NCBI GenBank assembly: GCA_018816765.1
Contig: JAHIUX010000090.1
Coordinates: 1 to 64,000, forward strand
DNA from: Bacteroidota bacterium
GTDB lineage: Bacteria > Bacteroidota > Bacteroidia > Bacteroidales > F082
Length of the DNA: 64,000 nt
Reading direction: 5' to 3'
Position 1 is the stretch's first letter. Each line of letters begins with the position of its first letter. Below, piece after piece: positions 28,357 through 37,971 of this stretch. The notes beneath the pieces are model-generated. The model saw nothing but the letters and a program-made list of their open reading frames with translations. It searched no databases and was not told the DNA's origin. The translations under genes were made by a program, and so were the position numbers.

Positions 28357-31300
28357 TCATTCAGTTGCCGGAAGCGTGACATAAAAAGCAGTTCCTGCAT
28401 TTTCCTTGCTTTCAACACGAATGGTCCCATTGTTGATTTCGACAAACTCTTTCACCAGGATGAGTCCCAAACCTGAGCTGGGCTCTCCATCCGTTCCTTT
28501 GCGACCTTTAATTTCGACACTAAAGAGTTTTAGCAGAATATCGTCGGGTATCCCAATGCCCGAATCACGAATGACTATTGTCACTGTATCCATCTCAGTT
28601 TCTTTTGCATCGAGGGTTATTTTTCCGCCATGCGGAGTGAATTTGACCGCATTGGAAATGAGGTTTCTCAACACTGAACTCAGCATACTCGCATCAGCCA
28701 CAATACCGATTGTATCGTCGATTTGGTTATCAATGTTGATTTTCTTGTTAATGATCTGGGTGTTAAAGTAATCCAGGTTATTTTGCATAATTTGTTTAAC
28801 CGGAATTAGCTTGGGTTCAACCACAGCGAGTCCACGCTGAATACGCGACCAACTGAGCAGGTTTTCGAGCAGGTCCGACAAGCTGGCTGCAGATTTGTGC
28901 AGGGTTGCTGTCAGTCGTTTCATTTCATCGAGGCTGATATTAAAGCTCTCGTCGACGAACATCTCTGTGAGCATCATAAACGAATTGAACGGGCTCCTCA
29001 GGTCATGTGCAATAACTGAAAACAGCTTGTCTTTTTCTGCATTTGTCTTCCGCAGGTGCTGTTCGCTATCGCGCAGCAGTTCTTCCATATGTTTCAGCTC
29101 AGTGATATCGCGCGACACCCCGGCAAGGCCATAAATGTTCCCCGACTTATCATACAACGGTACCTTGGTTGCCGTAAACCACCGCCATCCCCGGGAAGTT
29201 AAGATATGTTCATGCTGGTTTATTACGGCGTCACCTGTCCTAATCATTTCCTGTTCCTCGCTCGTCGCCTGATCAGCATGTTCCTTGTTAAAAAAGTCAT
29301 GGTCCGATTTACCAACCGCATCCTCAGGCTTTTTAACGCCAAGCACTTGTGCCTGTGAAAAATTCACCCTGATGAAACGGCTTTCTTTGTCCTTAAAATA
29401 GATGGTATCGGGAATGTTGTCCATAAGGGCCTGCATCAGTTCGTGTTCTTCTGTAAGGGCTTCTTCGGTCTTTTTCCGTTCAGTAATATCCTCAATGTAA
29501 CCCTCCAGAAAAATAAGCCTGCCATTCCGGTCGTATACACCACGTCCCCTTTCCCACACCCACCTGATGTTTCCATCAGCGTCGAATATTTCGTACTGCT
29601 CTTCAAACGCTTCACCTGTCTTGATTGTTTTTTCCCATTTTTTCCAAATGGGGTCACGGTATTCGGGCAGTATAATGTCGTTAAAGGCAAGCGGATTTTC
29701 TTTTCTGGTGAATTGCTCTGCCGAGTAGCCGGTAACCTTAAGTGAACCTTCGCTCACAAACAACATGGTATAATCCCGGTCGAGCAGGCATCGATAGACC
29801 ATACCAGGAAGGTTGCCTATGAGATTCGACAACTGTGTTTCACTTTCCTTCAGGGCGTTTTCTGCGCGTTTTCGCTTCGAAATATCCTGATATACCGCAA
29901 AGATATACAGCTCACCATCAGGCCTGTGCAAAGGCCTTGCAGTGATTGCCACATCAATTTTCTGCTGGTCTTTTCGCTGGCGCAAAGTTTCAAAATAGAC
30001 CCTCTCACCATTTGCCACCTTTTTCCTGTAATCAACTCCTTCATCAACGAATTCAGGAGGAAAAATGATGCCGATATTTCCTTTGCCCAGCACTTCAGCC
30101 TTTGTAAACTGAAACAAGTTCACAAAACCATCATTGCAGTCGATCACTTCACCGTCTTCGCGCAACAGCACAATTCCAAAAGGAATACTCTCGAAAAGAT
30201 TCTGGAAGTATATTTTTTCACCCTCAATCGCTTTGCGTATCAGCAGCCTTTCAGAAATATCCTGGTAAATTCCAAAAACCAGCTTACGCCCATCGGTTGT
30301 CTGTATTGGTTTTCCGATTAGCGAAACATCGACCATTGTACCATCGGAGCGCTGCCGCCTTGTTTCAATGACAAACTGTTTGCCATCAGCTACTTTATTT
30401 GTCAGGTCAGCGCCCTCATGTTTCAGGTCCTTAGGAACAATGAGGTCGTTGATCAGTTTGTTGGTAACCTGGCCCCGTTCAAAACCAAACATATCGAGAA
30501 ATGCATGGTTGCTGTCCTGGACCTTATCGAATTCATCGAGCAATACGATCCCAAAGGGAACTGATTCAAACAATTGCCTGAAATAGGATTTTTCGTTTTC
30601 GAGCGCCTGTTTGGTTGCCAGCTGATCAGTGATGTCGCGCATAATGCCCATCACAACCACTTCATCCTCTTTCAGTGCTACGGTGGTGATTTCAACATCT
30701 GTTATTTTACCTGACTTTGATTGCAGCTGGAAGGTATACCGCGAAGGCAGGTCCTCACCACGTTGGCGGGCTTTGAACCGTTCATCCACAATGTGCCGGC
30801 TCTTTTCAGTCAGGGTGACCGAAAAGTCAAAACCGGGCTGGGTAACTTCCTCTGCACTAAAGCCGGTGATGTCGGAAAACCGTTTATTAACGTATTCGAA
30901 GTGACGGCCACGGGTGATATAAATAGCATCGAAAGCATTCTCGATGAGACTTTTGTATTTTTCCTCGCTTTTCCGCAGGGCAAATTCTGCTTCCTTATGC
31001 AATTGTTCGAGGTGTTTTTCATTGGTTACATCCCTGATGGTAAGCACAACGCCATTCAGGTGATTTCCTTTCCTAACCGGGCGGAAATTAAATTCCAGAA
31101 TTAATTTGCGCTGCCTGATCGAAAAGGTTCCCACCTCATTCATTTCATTACCCAGCAAAGCCGATTCAAACAGTGCTTCCAGGGAAAAGGATGAATTTCC
31201 GAAGGTAAAATCCTTATAATGCATTCCGTTCATCAATTCCCTGCCTGAAATGATCAGGCTTATTCGTTGGGCAACTTTGTTAAGATATTCAAGGTGTCCG

Positions 31301-31716
31301 GTGACATTGAAAAACATCCAGGCAGTATTGCTGTATTCAAAGAAGGTATCATGCAGGTCTTGCTGCAGGCTTTTCGATGTCTTCTTTTGAAGTGTGATAA
31401 AGTAAGCGGTTTTATCGACGCTAAGCTGTCCGCTGCATTTAACCTGAAATGGTTTGCCCCAATGATTCTTCATTTCAAGGACCATTTCTGCAGACTCATC
31501 AACCTCATTGACATCATCTGCATTCATTGTTTTCAGCAGTCCGGCAGGCGGCTCAACAAAAATGTCCTGAAGATGTATGCCTTTGTCTTTCCATTCAGGC
31601 TCAATGAGGGCAACTGCTGCACTGTTTGCATGCAAGAGCTTTCCGTCAACACCAGCAATGATGACTGGTTCGTGACATATGGCTGCAAGATTAATCCACT
31701 CTTTGTTAGGGTTCAT
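28357..31716 (-). CDS. Multi-PAS (seven) sensor histidine kinase
   Basis: A 1119-residue cytoplasmic kinase with about seven PAS units: 12-110 (degenerate), 122-232, 254-365, 378-490, 503-614, 628-747 and 760-874. Then follow HisKA (LFSVIAHDLRSPFNSF, His904) and HATPase (NLISNAVKFT, DSGIGI, SSGLGL) ending at the C-terminus. There is no receiver. Units four and five are clear tandem copies (F..LFES(V/I)PFGIVLL, then ET(R/L)RQR). The HisKA class matches those of the 588- and 530-residue kinases. It starts 13 nt after the upstream REC-PAS-kinase-REC gene, so co-transcription is likely. One or more PAS domains may bind a cofactor, but none can be assigned by eye. Confidence 0.93.
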   Translation of the reverse strand: MNPNKEWINLAAICHEPVIIAGVDGKLLHANSAAVALIEPEWKDKGIHLQDIFVEPPAGLLKTMNADDVNEVDESAEMVLEMKNHWGKPFQVKCSGQLSVDKTAYFITLQKKTSKSLQQDLHDTFFEYSNTAWMFFNVTGHLEYLNKVAQRISLIISGRELMNGMHYKDFTFGNSSFSLEALFESALLGNEMNEVGTFSIRQRKLILEFNFRPVRKGNHLNGVVLTIRDVTNEKHLEQLHKEAEFALRKSEEKYKSLIENAFDAIYITRGRHFEYVNKRFSDITGFSAEEVTQPGFDFSVTLTEKSRHIVDERFKARQRGEDLPSRYTFQLQSKSGKITDVEITTVALKEDEVVVMGIMRDITDQLATKQALENEKSYFRQLFESVPFGIVLLDEFDKVQDSNHAFLDMFGFERGQVTNKLINDLIVPKDLKHEGADLTNKVADGKQFVIETRRQRSDGTMVDVSLIGKPIQTTDGRKLVFGIYQDISERLLIRKAIEGEKIYFQNLFESIPFGIVLLREDGEVIDCNDGFVNLFQFTKAEVLGKGNIGIIFPPEFVDEGVDYRKKVANGERVYFETLRQRKDQQKIDVAITARPLHRPDGELYIFAVYQDISKRKRAENALKESETQLSNLIGNLPGMVYRCLLDRDYTMLFVSEGSLKVTGYSAEQFTRKENPLAFNDIILPEYRDPIWKKWEKTIKTGEAFEEQYEIFDADGNIRWVWERGRGVYDRNGRLIFLEGYIEDITERKKTEEALTEEHELMQALMDNIPDTIYFKDKESRFIRVNFSQAQVLGVKKPEDAVGKSDHDFFNKEHADQATSEEQEMIRTGDAVINQHEHILTSRGWRWFTATKVPLYDKSGNIYGLAGVSRDITELKHMEELLRDSEQHLRKTNAEKDKLFSVIAHDLRSPFNSFMMLTEMFVDESFNISLDEMKRLTATLHKSAASLSDLLENLLSWSRIQRGLAVVEPKLIPVKQIMQNNLDYFNTQIINKKINIDNQIDDTIGIVADASMLSSVLRNLISNAVKFTPHGGKITLDAKETEMDTVTIVIRDSGIGIPDDILLKLFSVEIKGRKGTDGEPSSGLGLILVKEFVEINNGTIRVESKENAGTAFYVTLPATE
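29875..30585 (-). repeat. Tandem PAS-domain duplication inside the 1119-residue kinase
   Basis: Residues 378-490 and 503-614 of the multi-PAS kinase align over their whole length: LFESVPFGIVLL/LFESIPFGIVLL at the start, VADGKQFVIETRRQR/VANGERVYFETLRQR in the middle and VYQDIS-type ends. This is an intragenic duplication at protein level; the DNA copies have diverged. Confidence 0.75.
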
Positions 31717-31729
31717 GTCTGGTCCATAT

Positions 31730-34700
31730 TTATTGCTGAGCCTGTTTCATTTCAATGCCATACATTTCAATTTTCGCCTTGAGTGTCTTAAGTGCGACAG
31801 GTTTTGCGATATAATCGTCGCATCCGGCAGCAAGCGCCCGGTGCTCATCGCCGCTCATGGCATAAGCGGTTATTGCAACAACTTTCAAATCAGGCATTTT
31901 CTCCTTGATTCGCCGCGTTGCTTCAAGACCGTCCATCACCGGCATCTTGATATCCATTAACACCAGGCCAATGTCTTGATTTGAAGTGCACATCTCAACA
32001 GCTTCCATTCCATTCGATGCCCTGATAACAACTGCGTTTGTCGTTTGCCTGATCAGCAGATCGAGCACATAGAAGTTCGAATCATCGTCTTCAGCAACAA
32101 GGATTACATTTTTTCTATGCGCGACCCTCGCCTTTGGTTCGGTCTCGTTTTGCCCATGCATAAATTCGATATTAATTTTTTCAGCGGGGAGTTCGACATA
32201 AAACTTTGATCCCTTATTCTTTACAGATTCAACCCTGGCATTTCCTCCAAGCAGTTCAGCTACTCCTTTCACGATGGCAAGTCCGAGACCGCTGCCTTCA
32301 AACCGGCGCGAACTACTCGAATCCTCCTGTGCAAAGGCTGTGAAAATATTTTCCACAGCGCTTTCATGAATTCCGATTCCAGAGTCTTCGACGAAAATTC
32401 TAATGGCACTATTTTGAATAGTAAAACCAATTTCAACAAATCCTGATTTCGTAAACTTGATGGCATTGTCGATGAGGTGTATCAAAGCCTTGCCCAGAAG
32501 TTCCTCATCTGATTTAAGCTTGAAGTTATGCAGGTGTTTTGGTATCGCCTTACGGAATTCAATTTGTTTGCTTTCGGCTATGGATTGAAATTTTTCTTTC
32601 AAATTTTCTATCAAACCATCGAGTGAAAATTCGTTCTCATGCAACTCCATATTTCCTGAGGTAATCAGCGAAATATCCATATAATCGGTAATCGTTCGCA
32701 ATAACCTGTCGGTACTCAGGTTGATGATCTCGGTCATTTCACCGATTTCTTCCCGACTAATATCAGGATCGTTGAGCAGGGTGGTGGCACCGAGGATCCC
32801 ATTTAATGGGGTGCGTACCTCATGTGAAATATTGTTCAGAAATGCTGTTTTCAGTCTGTCATTGGCTTCTGCTATGGCCTTTGCCTTTTGCAGGGTTTCC
32901 TGTGCAACAAGCTTATCGGTTACATTGTACACCATGACCATACGGTGACTTCTGCCCGTTTGTGATGGCACAGCATGGGAAACAATTTCCACATCAATGA
33001 TGCTGCCATCTTTTTTCTTATGTCGCCAGTTTTTCGATTCTTGCACTTCCTCCTGATGTAGTTTCACATCAGCTAACAACATGGGAATATCCTCTTCCGG
33101 CCTGATGTCGAGCAATGTCATCTGCAGGAATTCTTCCTTGCTGTAACCATATTCACGGGTTGCGGCCTCATTCACTTCAATAAAACCGAAGCTTTCCACA
33201 TCATAGATCCACATGGGCAGCGGGTTTCCACTGAAAATATTGCGATATAATTTTTCATTTTCGATCAGGTCGTGCTTCAACATTTTCCACTCGGTGATAT
33301 CCTCCTTTATCGCAATGAAATGCGTCATTTCACCATCTTCATTGATCACCGGCGAAATGGAAGCTGATTCCCAGTAAAGCTCGCCATTTTTCTTTTTGTC
33401 GTGAAACTCACCGTGCCAGGTATCGCCGGAAGAGATCGTTTTATACAGGTTCTGGTAATCAATTTCAGAAGTTTCGCCCGACTTGAGGATTCTTGGATTC
33501 CGTCCAATCAACTCACCCGGAAAGTAGCCCGTTGTTTCGACCACCTTTGGGTTTACATAAACGATATTTCCATCAAGATCAGTTATTACAATAGAAACAG
33601 GTGACTGTTCCACAGCCCTTGTCAGTTTGGCTAATTCCTGTTCATATTGTTTGCGCTCGGTAATATCAAGCAAGGTTGAAAGCAGGTATTTCTTTCCTGA
33701 CATTTCATACACCTCAATCGACATCATGATGATGCGCACTTCCCTGTTGCGCATAATCAAGGGCAATTCGGCCTGCTTAATATAACCATGTTTTTGCAGT
33801 TCATCAATCAGTTTTTCCCTTAGGTCAGTCGTTATAATTCCCATTGAAATCACACTGTTTCCAATGAGTTGGTCGCGGGTGTAACCAGTGAGCCGGCAAA
33901 ATGCATTGTTCACATCGACCATCTCACCACTTTCGAAGTAAGTCAGTGAAATGGCAACCGGACTTGAATAAAATGATTTACTGAACCGTTCTTCGAGTTC
34001 ACGCCTTTGTGCTTCAAAGCGTGTTTGCTCCGTGATATCCTCGACTATCCCAACACCACCACTAACGCGGCAATTTTCATCAAAAATGGGTGAAAACTGC
34101 AGCCTGACCTCAGTTTGCTTATCAGCCGTATAAGATTTGTAAGGTCCTTGATAGATTGACTTTTCTCCCCTGAGGCATTGATCAAGTGCCGAGGTAATAT
34201 TCTTATCAGGCAATTTGGTCATATCAAGTCCAACAAGTTTTTCATGCGAGGAACCAATGATTGAAACAAATTGGTTGTTGCAGGCTTTAATAATTCCATC
34301 TTCTCCAAAGCTCAGTACGCCAACAGGCGAATTCTCGAACACAAGCCGAAACCGCTCTTCACTGTTTTTGAGAATTTCCTGAGTGTGCATCTTCTCCTTC
34401 ATCTCCTGTTGCAGGTCTTCCATCAGGTTGAGGGCGGCTTGCTTGCTTTTTTCGAGGTTTGAAACTGCAATCTGAAGTTCTGATTCAGTTTTCTTCCTTA
34501 CCTCAAGCTCCTTCTCAAGCTGGGCAGTACGTTCATTGACAATTTCCTCCAGCCTTTCTTTTTCGTTAAGCTTTATAATATCGGCCTCTCTGATACGCAG
34601 CATGGCTGTAATCTGTGCCTTAAACTCCGTTTCATCAACCGGTTTGCTTAAAAATGCATCAGCACCACATTCAAGCGCTCGGGTGCGTGACTCCACATCG

Positions 34701-34975
34701 GTTTTTGCTGCAGTGATCATGACCACAAGTACATGCCTCAATGCTTTATTTTGCTTTATAGCAGAACATATTTCATATCCATCCATTTCCGGCATCACGA
34801 TATCCAGCAGCACCACATCAGGCATTTCCTTTGCGCAAATTTCGAGTCCTCTCTTACCGGTTGGTGAGCTAAAGAATCTGGCCTCTGGAAAAAACTCATT
34901 CATTAAGGCTTTTAATACCAATATGTTATCGGGAGAATCGTCGATAGCAAGAAATTTTATTTGACTACGTTCCAT
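31730..34975 (-). CDS. REC-PAS(4)-histidine kinase-REC hybrid
   Basis: A 1081-residue soluble hybrid. An N-terminal receiver (FLAIDDSPDN, Asp58 in LLDIVMPEMDG, LSKPVD) occupies about 5-125, then a coiled coil (125-195), PAS domains near 205-320, 330-440, 450-565 and 575-690, HisKA (FLNNISHEVRTPLNG, His718), HATPase (NAIKFTK, DSGIGI, GSGLGL) and a C-terminal receiver (VAEDDDSN, LMDIKMPVMDG, IAKPV). A receiver at both ends suggests it can accept phosphate from another kinase and relay it on. Its start overlaps the end of the upstream GAF hybrid by 11 nt, which implies translational coupling. Confidence 0.93.
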   Translation of the reverse strand: MERSQIKFLAIDDSPDNILVLKALMNEFFPEARFFSSPTGKRGLEICAKEMPDVVLLDIVMPEMDGYEICSAIKQNKALRHVLVVMITAAKTDVESRTRALECGADAFLSKPVDETEFKAQITAMLRIREADIIKLNEKERLEEIVNERTAQLEKELEVRKKTESELQIAVSNLEKSKQAALNLMEDLQQEMKEKMHTQEILKNSEERFRLVFENSPVGVLSFGEDGIIKACNNQFVSIIGSSHEKLVGLDMTKLPDKNITSALDQCLRGEKSIYQGPYKSYTADKQTEVRLQFSPIFDENCRVSGGVGIVEDITEQTRFEAQRRELEERFSKSFYSSPVAISLTYFESGEMVDVNNAFCRLTGYTRDQLIGNSVISMGIITTDLREKLIDELQKHGYIKQAELPLIMRNREVRIIMMSIEVYEMSGKKYLLSTLLDITERKQYEQELAKLTRAVEQSPVSIVITDLDGNIVYVNPKVVETTGYFPGELIGRNPRILKSGETSEIDYQNLYKTISSGDTWHGEFHDKKKNGELYWESASISPVINEDGEMTHFIAIKEDITEWKMLKHDLIENEKLYRNIFSGNPLPMWIYDVESFGFIEVNEAATREYGYSKEEFLQMTLLDIRPEEDIPMLLADVKLHQEEVQESKNWRHKKKDGSIIDVEIVSHAVPSQTGRSHRMVMVYNVTDKLVAQETLQKAKAIAEANDRLKTAFLNNISHEVRTPLNGILGATTLLNDPDISREEIGEMTEIINLSTDRLLRTITDYMDISLITSGNMELHENEFSLDGLIENLKEKFQSIAESKQIEFRKAIPKHLHNFKLKSDEELLGKALIHLIDNAIKFTKSGFVEIGFTIQNSAIRIFVEDSGIGIHESAVENIFTAFAQEDSSSSRRFEGSGLGLAIVKGVAELLGGNARVESVKNKGSKFYVELPAEKINIEFMHGQNETEPKARVAHRKNVILVAEDDDSNFYVLDLLIRQTTNAVVIRASNGMEAVEMCTSNQDIGLVLMDIKMPVMDGLEATRRIKEKMPDLKVVAITAYAMSGDEHRALAAGCDDYIAKPVALKTLKAKIEMYGIEMKQAQQ

Positions 34976-37310
34976 ACAATAATTGGTTGATGGTTGATTC
35001 TAATAATTCGTTTTCAACTGGTTTTGGTATATACGCATCAAAGCCAGCCTGAAGCAAGGCTTCTTTGTCGCCTTTCATGGCCCTTGCTGTAACGGCAACT
35101 ACAGGAGTGTGTCTGATTTGTTCTGTTTCCCTGATGCCCTTCAACACCTCAAAACCATCTAGCCCGGGTAAGGTGATGTCAAGCAGGATCAGAGCTGGTT
35201 TGAAATTCCTGGCTTTCTCAAGTCCTGAGATGCCATCATCGGCACTAAGCAAAAAGTACTTATCTCCGAGCAAAGCGATAATCGTCAATGCGTTGTCGGG
35301 ATTATCCTCAATAAGTAAAATTGTTGGATCACCAGCTTTCATGGCTTTTTGTGCTTTGCCAACAGCTTTGGTCGCCAGTTGCTTATTCATAAATACACCT
35401 TTAACCAGGTCCAGCAATTCGTTTCGGTTTAATGCGCCTTTCTGAACAAGCTGGCTGATATTATTTCCCTTCAAAAGGCTTAGCTCTTCACTTGTTACGT
35501 GCTTTGCTGTAAGCACAATTACCGGAAATATGGTTTCTATCTCAGACCTGATCTCATAAAGTAATTCGAAACCATCCATTCCGGGCATCATCAGGTCCAG
35601 GATCATGGCATCGGGCAATTGTTGCCTAACCATTTCTAAAGCCGAAATACCATTTCTGGCAGTGATCACATTGAATCCTTCAGGTTCGAGCACATCTTTA
35701 AGCTGAATCAGCTGTGATTCCATATCTTCTACAATGAGGATTGTTTTTCCCCTTGCATCAACTTCAGCGTTTTGTATTCCGCCGGCCAGTTGCTTAGGTA
35801 ACTCACTTATTGTCACATGCGTATCGGTCAGCTGTAATTCTGAGGGCAGAAACAATGTAAATACAGAACCTTTGCCAGGCTCAGTTTGCACCTCGATCCG
35901 GCCTTCGAGCAATTCGCAGTATTTTTTGGCAATGGAGAGTCCCAGGCCAGAACCACCATACATACGCGAGGTTTTCTCATCGGCTTGTCTGAACTCATCA
36001 AAGATCACATCCAGCATCTCGGGGAGAATACCAATCCCTGTGTCTCTAATCGCGATAACAAATTGGCTATCGATGAATGACAATTCCGCTTCAACACTCC
36101 CCGTTTCGGTGAATTTCACCGCATTGGCCAGCAGGTTTTGCAGGATATGCCTGACTTTGGCATAATCAGATGTTAGCATTGGGAGGTTTTCTCCAGGCAA
36201 ATGGGTCAGGGTGATGCCTTTTTCATCAGCCGTTGGCTTAAGCACCTGTATGAGATCAGCAACAAGTTCATTCAGTGAGAAATGATTGAAAATTAAGTCT
36301 GCTTTACCTGATTCGATGCGCGACAGATCCAATATTTCATTGATCAATGTTAACAAAGATTTGCCGTTCTTAGCGATGACGCCGAGGTAATTATATTCGT
36401 CCGGATCGATTTTGCCTTTTAGTTTACGGCTCAACACACCTGCAAGGGCAATGACTGAATTAAGGGGTGTACGCAGTTCATGGCTCATATTCGACAAGAA
36501 TGCACTTTTAAGCCGGTTCGTTTCATCCAGCTGTTTCTTTTGAATTTCAAGTTCAATGTTGTATTCCTTCAATTCATCCGCCTGCAGGCTCAGTTCGCCC
36601 GATTGCTGTTCCAGTTCACGGTTTTGTCCGTCGAGCTGATCAACCATTTCCACTATTCTGCCGTAGGCTGCAACAGCGCTCAGTCTGGCTGCAACTACAT
36701 GGTGGATTTCGTTAAGTAACTTAATGTGATGTTCTTCAACAGGTTTTGCAAATGCCAGTGCAATGGCTCCAATAGGCTGCTCAAGTTCAAAAAGTGGTAT
36801 TGTGACAATTGAAGCCGGAATAATTGATCCTGCAAATGTCTTATATAAAAAAGCCGACTCGCCCGAAGGTTCAAGTACACAGATTTTTTTCAAAGTGAAG
36901 GCCCTCCCAAATTCCCCTTCGGCCGAATCAAGGGAAAATGATTTCATGCTTTCGGTATCCATTCCAACCGACTGGTAGGGAGTTAAAGCCGAGGTTCCTT
37001 CCTTTACAAGGTACAAGGCAGCCAACTGGGCTTTCGTTTGTGCAATCAGATCAGAAAGCAAAACCCTTGCGAGGCTATCCATCTCATTTACAAGTGAAAG
37101 GTCAGCTGAAATTAAAGTTGAGTATTCTTTTAAGGTAATTTCTTTCTCAATGGTTTCGGCCAGGGCATTGAATGCAAGCGCCAGCTGACCGATTTCATCG
37201 GAATCAGTATTTTGGCTTCGTATAGCGTAATTTCCCTCACTGAACCGCTCGGAGTCACCAATCAGGTCATAGATTGGTTTTCTAATGCTTCGGGTCAAAA
37301 AAATGCACAA
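34965..37310 (-). pseudogene. HAMP-GAF-histidine kinase-REC-REC: 3' part of a frameshifted hybrid kinase
   Basis: A 781-codon open frame whose only start near the 5' end is a TTG directly after an in-frame TAA. It opens inside a HAMP domain (FLTRSIRKPIYDLIGD, DEIGQLALAFN), followed by GAF (about 75-215), a coiled coil, HisKA (FLSNMSHELRTPLNS, His277), HATPase (NAVKFTE, DTGIGI, GSGLGL) and two receivers (VEDMESQ...LDLMMPGMDG; IEDNPDN...LDITLPGLDG). The missing membrane sensor lies in the preceding frame, which overlaps by 29 nt. Dropping one T from a seven-T run (37296-37302) fuses the two perfectly. It is either a real frameshift mutation, an assembly error or a site of slippage; all downstream domains look intact. 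Confidence 0.85.
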
Positions 37311-37926
37311 TTATAGCAACCAGGAGAGTCAGCACACAAACCATAATCATAAGATAATACCTGATTTGCATCCTGCTATTGCTTGCATTGGTGTAAAACG
37401 TTGATGCCATATTGTTAGCAAAGTCAAGTAATAAGTCCAAATTACTCAACATGGCTTCGGTGGTGGTGCTGTTTCTTAATTTTAGTAAGTCACTTCTACT
37501 GGCCGAAACATATCCAGCCTTTATGTTGGCTTCAAGATGCCGCTCAGCCAGATCGAGCCATTTATGATAGGCAATGTAAGCGCTGTCCACATCATTTTTT
37601 GATCCCAGAAACTGTTCGTAAATGATCTTGAAGTTGTCCTCAATTGCAATCCGGTTTCTATCATAAACTATTTTGTCAGCTTTTAACTCAGCTTCTCCTT
37701 CAGTGATCATCATATCCCTTACCAATCGCTGCATTTCAATAACATTGGCTTTAATTGTCGTAGCAGCCTTGGTAACCCTAAATGGATGCTCATACATATT
37801 GCTGGTCTGGTCCCACATCCGGTCAACAAACATGATTGAAAAAAAACCCAGGACAAAAACTAGAAATAGCAGCATGCCTGAGATGATGATTAAACGTGTT
37901 CGGATATTGATGTTTGTTAATTTCAT
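37282..37926 (-). pseudogene. 4HB-MCP-like membrane sensor: 5' part of the frameshifted hybrid kinase
   Basis: A 214-residue frame with TM1 (about 11-32), a periplasmic four-helix-bundle domain like that of chemoreceptors (PFRVTKAATTIKANVIEMQRL region, about 40-185), and TM2 (about 190-209, YYLMIMVCVLTLLVAIIVHFF). It then stops after DPKH, exactly where a HAMP domain should begin. The HAMP start is present one frame over. Joined, the two frames give a sensor-TM-HAMP-GAF-kinase-REC-REC protein of roughly 985 residues. The gene starts 45 nt after the cheR stop. Confidence 0.85.
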
Positions 37927-37971
37927 GGTTTTGTAATGCTGGTTCTGTTAGGTGAGTTTTGCATTAAGCGA

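Noticed and set aside
37282-37926. The 4HB membrane protein as a free-standing chemoreceptor
   Set aside because: It ends inside the expected HAMP start and lacks the cytoplasmic signalling hairpin; the overlapping frame supplies the missing part.
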